A DNA stretch of 64,000 nt from Parafrankia elaeagni (GTDB lineage: Bacteria > Actinomycetota > Actinomycetes > Frankiales > Frankiaceae). A program made the position numbers and the translations under genes. The notes under the pieces were generated by a model that was not told the DNA's origin, did no database searches, and saw only the letters and a list, made by a program, of their open reading frames with translations. Where the stretch lies: positions 1-64,000 of the forward strand of contig NZ_KB893721.1 in NCBI RefSeq assembly GCF_000374165.1, in the 5' to 3' direction. This document shows positions 42,446 to 50,299 of the stretch, piece after piece. Each line of letters starts with the position of its first letter. Within the stretch, counting starts at the first letter, position 1.

Positions 42446-42485
42446 GTCCGCGATCCGCTCCCCCGGCGGGGAGCGGATCGCGGAC
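42446..42485 (-). terminator. Strong hairpin between precursor 2 and YcaO genes
   Basis: A perfect 18-bp stem (GTCCGCGATCCGCTCCCC and complement) with a 4-base CGGC loop lies 41 bases after the precursor stop. No T-tract follows. In RiPP operons such a hairpin often lets most transcripts end after the precursor, or protects its mRNA, so that peptide is made in excess over enzymes. Confidence 0.75.
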
Positions 42486-42525
42486 CCGGTTCCGGTGGGG
42501 CTGCCGGGACTACGGCTGCCGGGAC

Positions 42526-42885
42526 CTACTTGGTGTCGACGTAGCAGGCGATGATGACGACCGCGGCGGCACCGGCGGCGACGGTGTCCAGCTCGACGTC
42601 GGTCAGCTCGGCCGGGTCGAAGGTCGGCGCCGGGGGCGCGTGCAGGACGTGAACGCCCTCGGTGCCGGTCCAGTCCTGCACGAGACGCTCGGTCGTGTAG
42701 AGCCCGTCCATCGCGGTCTCGTCGATGCGGACCTCACGGCCGGCCTCGACGGGCAGGCCCGCGTCGAGGGCGTACTGGCGCGGGTTGGAGCGCAGCCGGG
42801 CGATCTCGGACTCGTTGGCCCACAGCTTGTTGAACATGAGCAGGTAGGTGTCAGCGAACTTCTTCGGGTCCTCGATACCGGCCAT
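42526..42885 (-). CDS. NHLP-related RiPP precursor peptide with aliphatic core
   Basis: A 119-residue precursor. Leader: DPKKFADTYLLMFNKLWANE, then SNPRQYALDAGLPVEAGREV, which aligns with DDPRALLARHGVPVPDGTRV of the Cys-rich precursor, and the recognition end AELTDVELDTVAAG. The core after Ala-Gly is AAAVVIIACYVDTK: no Ser, one Cys (114), one Thr (118) and a run of beta-branched residues. ATG 42885 follows AGAAGGGGGCC. It stands directly before the YcaO-TfuA-radical SAM genes and after the split LanB genes. The core recalls thioamitides in being short, aliphatic and Cys-containing near its end, but does not match any I know. Thioamides, C-methyls and a Cys-derived link are all possible. Confidence 0.85.
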   Translation of the reverse strand: MAGIEDPKKFADTYLLMFNKLWANESEIARLRSNPRQYALDAGLPVEAGREVRIDETAMDGLYTTERLVQDWTGTEGVHVLHAPPAPTFDPAELTDVELDTVAAGAAAVVIIACYVDTK

Positions 42886-43127
42886 TATGGCCCCCTTCTC
42901 TGCGTCGTCCGGAGCTGTTCTCGCCCGGTGCAACCGAACCTACGCGGCATGGACCAACACCCGGAAGAGATTTCCGTGAAATGCCATCCGAACGGCCTTG
43001 TTTGCCATTTTCCTTGCACCATCCCATGTCATTCTCCAGGGCCACCTGGACAGCGTCGTACATTCACTCGAACGGCATTGTGTGATGCCGCGGCGCCGCG
43101 AACCGTGCCATCGTTTCGTGACAGGTT
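42886..43127. promoter_or_regulatory. Promoter region of precursor 2
   Basis: 242 bases between the elimination/nitroreductase gene and precursor 2, AT-richer than its surroundings. It ends with the ribosome site AGAAGGGGGCC before ATG 42885. It can read as a short minus-strand frame (MYDAVQVALENDMGWCKENG) but this has no ribosome site and no known relative, so I treat the region as leader and promoter. Confidence 0.4.
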
Positions 43128-44690
43128 TCAGCGGTGACTGGCCGGGCCGACGACGAGCAGGCAGGCCAGCACCTCGTCGACGCCGTCGAGCAGGAACAGC
43201 TCCTGGGCGAGGTCGTCGTGGAAATCCCCCACCACCGCGAGGTCGAGGTTCAGTGCCTCCGCCCGCGTGGCGGCGGCCTGGGCGACCCGCCCGGCGTCGA
43301 GGAACGCCTGCCGCAGCGCACGCAGGCCGCACCGGGCCCGCAGCTCGCCGAACCGGGTGTACACCCCGACGACCGCCGCGGGCACGGCCGGTGCCCCGCC
43401 TGCGTCGGGCAGGCTCGCCGCGAGATCCGCCGCGGGCGCCGGCGGGCCGATCAGGACGGGCTCGTCCGCCGCGTTCCCCTCGTACAGCCCGGCGGGCAGC
43501 CCCACCACGTCGTGCACGAGCAACCGCAGCCGCATATCGCCAGGGCCGACGTCCTGGAGCGGTCTCACCGTCAACAGCCCGAGGACGGCGTCGCTGCGCG
43601 GCAGCCGGTCCCGCGGGGTGGCACGCGGGGCGGCCAAGGTGGCAGCGGGGGCCGCTGGCGCGGCGAACAGGAGTGCGGGTGGAGCGGCCGGCTCCGGAAT
43701 GGTCGGCGGGAGCGGCGGGAGCGGCGGGAGCGGCTTCCCCGCCAGCGTCGGCAGGTGCCGGCTGCCGTCGAGATAGCGCCGGTCGGCGGCGTCGGGCCCG
43801 TCGGCGAAGAAGTCCGGCGGGCCGTCAGGGCTGCGCAACGCGAGCACCAACATGGCGTGCAGCGCGTACTCCTGCTGCGGCCACAGCCCGAGCCGGTTGT
43901 GCAGCATGTGCAGCTGAGCCGCCCAGATCTCCGACCGGCGCTCCGGGTCGGCGCCGAGGTCGGCCAGCTCGGCGTCCGCGGCACGCACCTCGGACGCCCA
44001 CATCCCGAGGTGTGCATGGCCGACGGCGACGGCGGCCTCGACGGAACGCCACCGCCGCGCCACGGCGGGCCCCTGGGCGTTCGCCCCGAGGGCCGCGAGC
44101 GGTGCCAGGACGGGCCCGTCCGGATGGCTGCGCACCGAGACCATCCGGCGGCGCAGCCAGGCCACCGTCCGCCAGGGGTCGAGGCCACGGGCGATCACGG
44201 TCGCCAGCGTGAGATCCAGGGCCGCCGACACGCGCCGGCCCGGTGCCCCGCCAGCACCGAGGACGTCGAGTGCGTCCAGCGCCACCTGCGACGAGCGGCA
44301 GAAGACACGCTCGGCCACCGACACGGCCGCCGCGCCACCGTACCGGGCGACCTCCGGCTCGTAGGGAACCGGACGGATCCGGCCCCCCGCGCCCGGGCTC
44401 CCGGCCCACCGCGCAAGGTCGGCGGCCACCGCCTCGGGGCCCGCCCCACGGAATCGGATCCGCACATGTGTGCCCTCGTCGGTGTGACGGACGAAGAACC
44501 ACTCGTCGACCGCGCCGCAGCTCCGCAGCGCGGACATGCGCTGACGAAGCGTCTCGGTGAGGAATGCGTCGACCAGCTCCGTCTCGCGGTGCAGCTCCGT
44601 CTGGTCGCGGCGAGGGTCGTGGGCCCCGTCGTGGGCCCCGTCGTGGGCCCGGTCGTGGTTCAGGTGGTAGTGCAGGCCGTGCCAGATCAC
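43128..44690 (-). CDS. LanB-type glutamate-elimination domain fused to nitroreductase-like domain
   Basis: A 520-residue fusion. Residues 1-310 are the thiopeptide-type (SpaB_C, TIGR03891-like) elimination domain: WHGLHYHLN, VDEWFFVRHTDEGTHVRIRF, YEPEVARYGGAAAVSVAERV and QQEYALHAMLVLAL. It would remove glutamate from glutamylated Ser/Thr to give dehydroamino acids. After a Pro/Ala linker (about 318-350), residues 360-520 resemble a SagB/nitroreductase domain: RLRLLVHDVVGLPAGLYEG, RQAFLDAGRVAQAAATRAEA, LNLDLAVVGDF and a final DEVLACLLVVG. The nitroreductase N-terminal arm is short, so flavin binding may need a partner. GTG 44690 overlaps the stop of the LanB gene by four bases. I know no such fusion as standard. 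Confidence 0.85.
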   Translation of the reverse strand: MIWHGLHYHLNHDRAHDGAHDGAHDPRRDQTELHRETELVDAFLTETLRQRMSALRSCGAVDEWFFVRHTDEGTHVRIRFRGAGPEAVAADLARWAGSPGAGGRIRPVPYEPEVARYGGAAAVSVAERVFCRSSQVALDALDVLGAGGAPGRRVSAALDLTLATVIARGLDPWRTVAWLRRRMVSVRSHPDGPVLAPLAALGANAQGPAVARRWRSVEAAVAVGHAHLGMWASEVRAADAELADLGADPERRSEIWAAQLHMLHNRLGLWPQQEYALHAMLVLALRSPDGPPDFFADGPDAADRRYLDGSRHLPTLAGKPLPPLPPLPPTIPEPAAPPALLFAAPAAPAATLAAPRATPRDRLPRSDAVLGLLTVRPLQDVGPGDMRLRLLVHDVVGLPAGLYEGNAADEPVLIGPPAPAADLAASLPDAGGAPAVPAAVVGVYTRFGELRARCGLRALRQAFLDAGRVAQAAATRAEALNLDLAVVGDFHDDLAQELFLLDGVDEVLACLLVVGPASHR

Positions 44691-47524
44691 CAGGCCCGCC
44701 GATAGGTCTCGATCATGATCTCGGTGGCGCGCTGACCTGCGGCGGGCGCCGGCAGCGCCTCCTCGACCACGACACCGCCCGGGTGACGCGCCAGCAGCCG
44801 GCCCAGCGCCCGGGCGTGCAGGACGGAGCCGAAATCCACGAACTGCGGTTTCGGCAGCTCGCCGCGCACCGGCTCACCATCGCCCACCGGGAGCACGACG
44901 ACCTTCTCCGGCAGCTGCAGCAGGCTCCGCCACCGCAGAGCGGTTCCCACCGGCGGACCCGGTTCCGCGGCGAGATCGTCGGCCCACGCCCGCACCATTC
45001 GGGCCGAAAGCGTCCACCGGGCACGGGCGAGCACCACGGCCCGGTGACGCAGCCGCCGCCGGTGCGTCACCGGGCCCAGCGCCGTCTCGAGCCGCGAGGG
45101 TGGGCTGAGCGTGTCGGCGAGCTCCACCTGGCCGCAGCCAAGATCGGCCACCAGGGGCAGCAGCCTGTCCGGCAGCGTCAACGGCTGCAGAAAGCCCAGG
45201 TAGAGAAGGTCCAGGTACCGACCGGTGGCGGTGTGCCGCAGTCGGAGCAGGTCCTGCTCCGGGTCGTGGACGAGGCACAGGTCGTCAGGCCGGATCGTCC
45301 CCCACGCCGGATCGTCGGACACCTCCTCGACGGGCGCACGGACGTCCCCGGCCAGGTCGGCGGCCCCGCCGCCAGCCGTGGCGCCGGCGCTGTCACCGAG
45401 AAGCGGGTGCAGGTTGGCGTTGAAGCCGCACACCGGCCGCAGCTGGGCGAACCGCGCATTCGAACCGAGTGTGCCGCGCACCTGCGCCGCCACGGCGCCG
45501 AGCGCCTGCGGGCCGAACGCGGGGAGAAACCGGCTCGTGAACCGGCCCCAGCCGCCCTGCACGGCGTTCACGCACAGCACGGTGCCCAGCGCAGTGGTCA
45601 TCGGCTGCGCGAACACGGCGTAGGACGCCGGGCGGTTACCCAACCAGACCGGCAGCCGCCGGGCGGCCTCGTCCAGCACGTGGTCCGGGAGAACCACCTC
45701 CTCGGCCTCCGGCTCGGCGGCCGCGACCGCGGCCGCGAGACGTCCCAGCTCCGCGCGCAGGCTCGCCAGCTGCGGGCTCGTCGCCTGGCTCCACAGGCGG
45801 GCGTACTCGCCGCCGAACGCGACGACGTCCGCGCACGTCCCGCCCGCGCCGAACCGCTCGACGAACAGGTCCCGCGCGGCGCGGCGCAGCAGCGAGTACC
45901 GGTCGAAGATCTCGAACAGCGGCGTCACCCGGGCCAGATCACCGCGGACCAGCCGCCCGTGACGCTCCCCGAGGGTGAGGACGCCGTCCAGCGTCACATC
46001 CTCCGTCAGCGGCGCGGAGTCGGCGGCCGCGGCCAGCGTCGCCGCAGGTGCAGGGCCGGGCGCGGGGGCGGGGCCGGGCGCGGGGCCGGACGCAGGTGCG
46101 GCGGCGCGGGTAGCCGCAGCGGCCAGTGCGGCGTCCCAGGCGTGGCGCAGCCGCGCCAGCTCGGCTGGTCGCCGCCCGGCCGGGGTCGCCGCGTAGGCGC
46201 GCGTCCGGCGGTCGAGGTCGGCGAGGGTTCCCGCCATCTCCGTCGCAGCCGTTGCTGTCTCCGCCGCCGTGGTCGACGAAGCGATGCCGCCGAACCAGGT
46301 CGCAAGCGCGCCGAGGCAGTCGAACTCCTGGGGGTCCACGGGTGCGCACGGCTGCAGCAGCCCCGCCCGGACCAGACTCGCGACGTATCTCCCGGCCGCC
46401 GCGCGCGCCTGTTCCGGCGGGCCGGCCATGCGCACGGCCAGCGCGGCGGTGACCTCCGCGAGCTGGACGACACCGCTTCCGGCACGGTCGAGGACGAGCC
46501 GCAGCGGCCCGGTCAGCGGCAGGGCGAGATCCTGCTCGCCCGCGATCGCCTTCGGGTCGTCCGCGGGTGTCGGCCGGCGGAAACGCAGCCTCCCGCCGTC
46601 GACCCGCAGTCCCGACGCGAGCCGATGACCGAAGTGCTCGTTCAGGTCGGGCCATCCCACCAGCTGCACGATCAGGCGGTCGACGAGATGGCGGTCCGGC
46701 CGGGCGACGGCGCGGGCGTGGACATCCTGCCCGATACGCAGGCCCGCTCCGATGATCGCGTCGTCCCCGGTGCGGACGACATCCCAGGCGGGCATGGCAC
46801 GCCCGGAGTCCGCGGCCGTCGAGGGCCCGGTGGGCTCGTCCTCGTCGGCCCAGCGGCCCCATCCCACCAGGGTGAACCAGGACAGCGGGCTCGTTCTTGT
46901 CGTCGCCCGCAGGGCGTAGCGCAGCACCGTGTGCTCGGACTTGCGGCAGCGCTCGTCGGGCCGGCCGCCCTGCTCGGCCGTGCGGCTCACCGCTCGCAGC
47001 AGGTTCTCGCTGATGGTGGCGACCGCCCGCCGCAGTGGCTCCGCCCGGCAGAGCTCAGCCAGTACGGCCCGCTCGGCGGCGAGAACGGCAGGGGCCCGCT
47101 CGGTGAGGTCGGCAATGAGGGTGTCGATCTCGCCCCGGGCCTGCAGCCAGGCGGACGCGAGAGGCGGGAGATCCGGCACGGCGGCGAGCGTCGCCTGCAG
47201 TGCCGGCCGAGACGACCGGCAGTTGTGGACGTCGCGGCGCAGCGAGACGAGAGCGCGGCGGTGCCCGGCCGCGGATCCGGCGTCACCGGGACAGGCGCCG
47301 ACGCGGTCGTGCAGCACGGCTGCCAGCGACTCGGAATGCTCGGCACACCAGCGAAGCCGCTCGACCAGCCGGGCGCTGTGCCGCCGAAACTCCTCGACGA
47401 GCCGTGGGTCTGCCGGCGGGGCAAGAGCGGACACCCGCACCACCGCGCAGGGCGCGACGGAAACAGCACAGACGATCCCTGAGCGCGCATCGGGACCGGG
47501 CGATTCTACAACACCGAACACCAT
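44687..47524 (-). CDS. Lantibiotic-type dehydratase, glutamylation subunit (split LanB N-terminal)
   Basis: A 945-residue protein matching the large N-terminal domain of LanB dehydratases, which uses glutamyl-tRNA to glutamylate Ser/Thr. Signature stretches are KSEHTVLRYALRATTRTSPLSWFTLVGWG near residue 215 (the LanB R-x-TP/SPxxxF motif), DPQEFDCLGALATWFGG, SRFLPAFGPQALGAV, and a C-terminal LPEKVVVLPVGDGEPV and PQFVDFGSVLHARALGRLL. A Pro/Ala linker lies near 490. There is no elimination domain; it is the next gene, as in thiopeptide and other split systems. ATG 47524 opens the operon, divergent from the SARP gene. Target Ser/Thr are present only in the Cys-rich core (two Ser, one Thr) and as one Thr in the aliphatic core. 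Confidence 0.9.
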   Translation of the reverse strand: MVFGVVESPGPDARSGIVCAVSVAPCAVVRVSALAPPADPRLVEEFRRHSARLVERLRWCAEHSESLAAVLHDRVGACPGDAGSAAGHRRALVSLRRDVHNCRSSRPALQATLAAVPDLPPLASAWLQARGEIDTLIADLTERAPAVLAAERAVLAELCRAEPLRRAVATISENLLRAVSRTAEQGGRPDERCRKSEHTVLRYALRATTRTSPLSWFTLVGWGRWADEDEPTGPSTAADSGRAMPAWDVVRTGDDAIIGAGLRIGQDVHARAVARPDRHLVDRLIVQLVGWPDLNEHFGHRLASGLRVDGGRLRFRRPTPADDPKAIAGEQDLALPLTGPLRLVLDRAGSGVVQLAEVTAALAVRMAGPPEQARAAAGRYVASLVRAGLLQPCAPVDPQEFDCLGALATWFGGIASSTTAAETATAATEMAGTLADLDRRTRAYAATPAGRRPAELARLRHAWDAALAAAATRAAAPASGPAPGPAPAPGPAPAATLAAAADSAPLTEDVTLDGVLTLGERHGRLVRGDLARVTPLFEIFDRYSLLRRAARDLFVERFGAGGTCADVVAFGGEYARLWSQATSPQLASLRAELGRLAAAVAAAEPEAEEVVLPDHVLDEAARRLPVWLGNRPASYAVFAQPMTTALGTVLCVNAVQGGWGRFTSRFLPAFGPQALGAVAAQVRGTLGSNARFAQLRPVCGFNANLHPLLGDSAGATAGGGAADLAGDVRAPVEEVSDDPAWGTIRPDDLCLVHDPEQDLLRLRHTATGRYLDLLYLGFLQPLTLPDRLLPLVADLGCGQVELADTLSPPSRLETALGPVTHRRRLRHRAVVLARARWTLSARMVRAWADDLAAEPGPPVGTALRWRSLLQLPEKVVVLPVGDGEPVRGELPKPQFVDFGSVLHARALGRLLARHPGGVVVEEALPAPAAGQRATEIMIETYRRAW

Positions 47525-47730
47525 CCGTCATCCCCTCCACCCAGGGCCCGACAGGCTTCTCTGCATCTTTCCCGCGCCCTCGCAAGCATCCGGCAACGGA
47601 ATACCTGGTTACAGGACCGGCTCATCCGAGGGAAGCATTTAGTTCCGGCATCGACAACAAGAACAACCAGCCATTCTTTGGAGGTCGGTCCGGCGCAGGC
47701 GGAACCCGCCGGTACAACAATAGAATGCTC

Positions 47731-47750
47731 CGCATACACCCGGCGTACAC
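47731..47750. promoter_or_regulatory. 20-bp motif shared by MerR and SARP genes (copy 2)
   Basis: CGCATACACCCGGCGTACAC lies in the divergent region, 35 bases before the SARP start chosen here and ~205 bases before the LanB gene. It differs from the copy at 37104-37123 in two positions, so one regulator probably binds both. Confidence 0.55.
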
Positions 47751-47784
47751 GCCAGGTACAGGCCGTGACGCATCCGCGCCGGGC

Positions 47785-50097
47785 GTGCGCTTCGACCTGC
47801 TCGGGCCGTTGGTGGTGCGCCACGACGATCGTCCCCTGCGGCTGGGCTCGGTGAAGCAGCGCCTGCTGCTGGCCACTCTGCTGGCCCGGCCGAACGAGGC
47901 CGTCCGCATCGCGGAGCTGACCCGCGCGCTGTGGGCCGGCGAGCCGCCACCCTCGGCGGCGGCGAACCTGCGCACGTACGTGCTCGGGATCCGCCGCACG
48001 GTGGGCGCCCGGGACGGCGCGGCCCGGCTGCCGGCCACGGCCGGCGGTTACCTGCTCCGGGTGGAGAACGGCGAGCGCGACGTCGACCGCTTCGACGCCG
48101 CCGCCACCCGCGGCCGGGCCTGCCTCGACGCCGGCGACGCCCCCGCGGCCGAAGCCGAGCTGTCCCGCGCGCTGGCTCACTGGCGGGGCGCGCCTCTCGA
48201 CGGCCTACCGCTCCCCACGTGCCTGGAGCCGTGGGCGGGCCGGCTTCTGGAGCGGCGCCTGCTCGTCGAGGAGGACCACGCCGAGGCCATGCTGGCCCTG
48301 GGCGCCGACAGCGAGGCCGTCCGCTGCCTGCGGCCCCTGGTGGAGAGCCATCCGCTGCGGCAGCGGGCGTGGGGGCAGCTCATGCTGGGCCTGTACCGGG
48401 TGGGTGACGTGGCGGGCGCGCTCGAGGCGTTCCGGCAGGCGCGGACGGCCCTCGCCGAGCAGGCGGGCCTGGACCCCGGGCCGGAGCTGACCCGGCTCCA
48501 CGACGACATCCTGCACAACAGCCCGACCCTGGCCGAACGGGGCAGAGCGCATCCGCACCGTTGTTCGGGGGCGGCCCCGGACCTCGGGTGGTTCGAGCTG
48601 CCGCCCGCGGTGGAGCCGCTCGTCGGCCGCCGGAGCGACCTCGCCACCCTGCTCTCCTGGGCCGGGGGCGCCGAAGGCCCGGTGATCGCCCTGCACGGCC
48701 CGGGTGGGGTGGGAAAGTCAGCGCTGGCCGTGCACGCCGCCCGCGCGACGGCCGCGTCCTTCCCCGGCGGGGCGTTGTACGCCGACCTTCGTGGCGCCGA
48801 CACCGACCATGATCCAGCACGGCCCGCCGAGGCACTCGGACGCTTCCTGCGAGCGCTGGGCGTCCCCGACGGAGCCGTGCCCCCCGACGTCGACGAGGCT
48901 GCCGCCGCCTACCGCCGTGAGCTCGCCGGCCGTCGCGTGCTGGTCGTTCTCGACAACGCCCACAACGCCGCGCAGGTCGCCCCGCTGCTGCCCGCCGATC
49001 CGACCTGCGCGGTCGTCGTCACCAGCCGGCGGCGGCTGGCGACCCTGTCCCGCGCGCGGCATTTCGCGGTCGAGCCGCTCACCGCGGAGGACTCCGCCGC
49101 CCTGCTCGCCGCCGCCGGTGCCGGCCCGCGCGCGACGGCCGAGCCGGCGGCGGCCCGGCGCCTGGCCGGGCTGTGCGGCCATCTCCCGCTGGCACTGTGC
49201 GCCGCCGCGGCCCGGCTGGCCAGCCGGCCGCAGTGGTCACTGGGCGCGTTCGCCGACCGGCTGGGCGACCCCACCCAGCGTCTCGACGAGCTCTGCTACG
49301 ACGACCTGTGTGTACGCGACGCACTGCGGCCGGCCTACACGGCGCTGCGCAACGGCACCGAACACGAGCGCCTGTCCGCCCGGGCCTTCCGCCTGCTCGG
49401 AGTGGTACCGGTCTCGACGATCACTGTCGGAGCCGCCGCGGCGCTCGTCGGCCGGCCGCCCGACCGGACCAGGCGCCTGCTCGACACCCTCGCCGACCAC
49501 CGGCTGCTCGAACCGCACCAGGCGGGCCGCTACGTCCTCCCCGAACTGCCGCAGATCTACGCGCACGAACGGGCCCGGGACGAGGAGACCACGGCGGAGC
49601 GCGATGCGGCGCTGCGCCGCCTGACACAGGCCTATCTCGCGGTCGCCGAACATACCGAGGGCCTGGCCCAGGCCGACGGACCACCGCCACTGCCGGCACC
49701 CTCCCCCACGCCCGCGGCCTCCCCCACGCCCGCGGCCTCCCTCGCCCTGCCGGCGACCGCCACGGACGTGACCCGCTGGCTCGCTGCGGAACACCGCACC
49801 GTCGGCCAGCTTGTCGCCCGGGCCGGCGGCGCCGGGGGCGACCTGCCGGAGCTCGCCGTCCGGCTCGCCCGGGCCTGCGGCGGTCTGTGCGCCCGACACG
49901 GACACCCGGCCAGAGCGCGCGCGCTGATCGACGGGGCGGTCGACCTCGCCGAGCGGCTCGGTCTGACCGACCAGCACATCGCTGCCCTGTTCGACCGCGC
50001 CCGCCTCCGCGCCGCCGGCGGAGACGTCCACGGAGCACTCACCGACCTGCTCGACTGCGCCCGTACCGTGGATCACTCGGAGCCTCTGCGGCGGTGA
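47785..50097 (+). CDS. SARP-type regulator with NB-ARC ATPase domain (AfsR-like)
   Basis: About 770 residues from GTG 47785 (RFDLLGPLVV is the usual SARP start); ATG 47725 would add 20 residues and place the shared motif inside the gene. Residues 1-95 are the OmpR-like DNA-binding domain (LRLGSVKQRLLLATLLARPN, PPPSAAANLRTYVLGIRR). Residues 95-245 are the BTAD (WAGRLLERRLLVEEDHAEAM, LRQRAWGQLMLGLYRVGDVAGALEAFRQAR). Residues ~275-560 are an NB-ARC domain with P-loop GPGGVGKSA and a kinase-2-like VLVVLDNA. The C-terminus has only a short helical segment, not the full TPR array of AfsR. It is the probable activator of the divergent RiPP operon. Confidence 0.88.
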   Translation: MRFDLLGPLVVRHDDRPLRLGSVKQRLLLATLLARPNEAVRIAELTRALWAGEPPPSAAANLRTYVLGIRRTVGARDGAARLPATAGGYLLRVENGERDVDRFDAAATRGRACLDAGDAPAAEAELSRALAHWRGAPLDGLPLPTCLEPWAGRLLERRLLVEEDHAEAMLALGADSEAVRCLRPLVESHPLRQRAWGQLMLGLYRVGDVAGALEAFRQARTALAEQAGLDPGPELTRLHDDILHNSPTLAERGRAHPHRCSGAAPDLGWFELPPAVEPLVGRRSDLATLLSWAGGAEGPVIALHGPGGVGKSALAVHAARATAASFPGGALYADLRGADTDHDPARPAEALGRFLRALGVPDGAVPPDVDEAAAAYRRELAGRRVLVVLDNAHNAAQVAPLLPADPTCAVVVTSRRRLATLSRARHFAVEPLTAEDSAALLAAAGAGPRATAEPAAARRLAGLCGHLPLALCAAAARLASRPQWSLGAFADRLGDPTQRLDELCYDDLCVRDALRPAYTALRNGTEHERLSARAFRLLGVVPVSTITVGAAAALVGRPPDRTRRLLDTLADHRLLEPHQAGRYVLPELPQIYAHERARDEETTAERDAALRRLTQAYLAVAEHTEGLAQADGPPPLPAPSPTPAASPTPAASLALPATATDVTRWLAAEHRTVGQLVARAGGAGGDLPELAVRLARACGGLCARHGHPARARALIDGAVDLAERLGLTDQHIAALFDRARLRAAGGDVHGALTDLLDCARTVDHSEPLRR

Positions 50098-50186
50098 GCC
50101 GGGGTGTGGTGACGGAACAGCTCCGCCATGGCAGGGTGCCAGACGGTCCCGCTGCCCGAGGTCAGCCCGTCGTGACGGGTTCACCA

Positions 50187-50204
50187 AAAATCTCTAGATG
50201 TATG
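50187..50204. promoter_or_regulatory. GntR-regulon operator candidate, site 1
   Basis: AAAATCTCTAGATGTATG lies 96 bases before the GntR/FCD regulator gene. It is nearly identical (16 of 18) to site 2 at 51987-52004 read on the other strand, suggesting autoregulation. Confidence 0.6.
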
Positions 50205-50299
50205 AAGTGCGAGACCGTGCGATCACACGTGGACACGGAGGGCCAATCCTCGCGGCCCGGTAGGCTGGGCGGACCGCGGACACTCAGAGAAGGTCGATC

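Noticed and set aside
42851-43063. Possible third small peptide gene upstream of precursor 2
   Set aside because: It has no ribosome site, overlaps the start of precursor 2 and lacks a leader motif or GG-type end.
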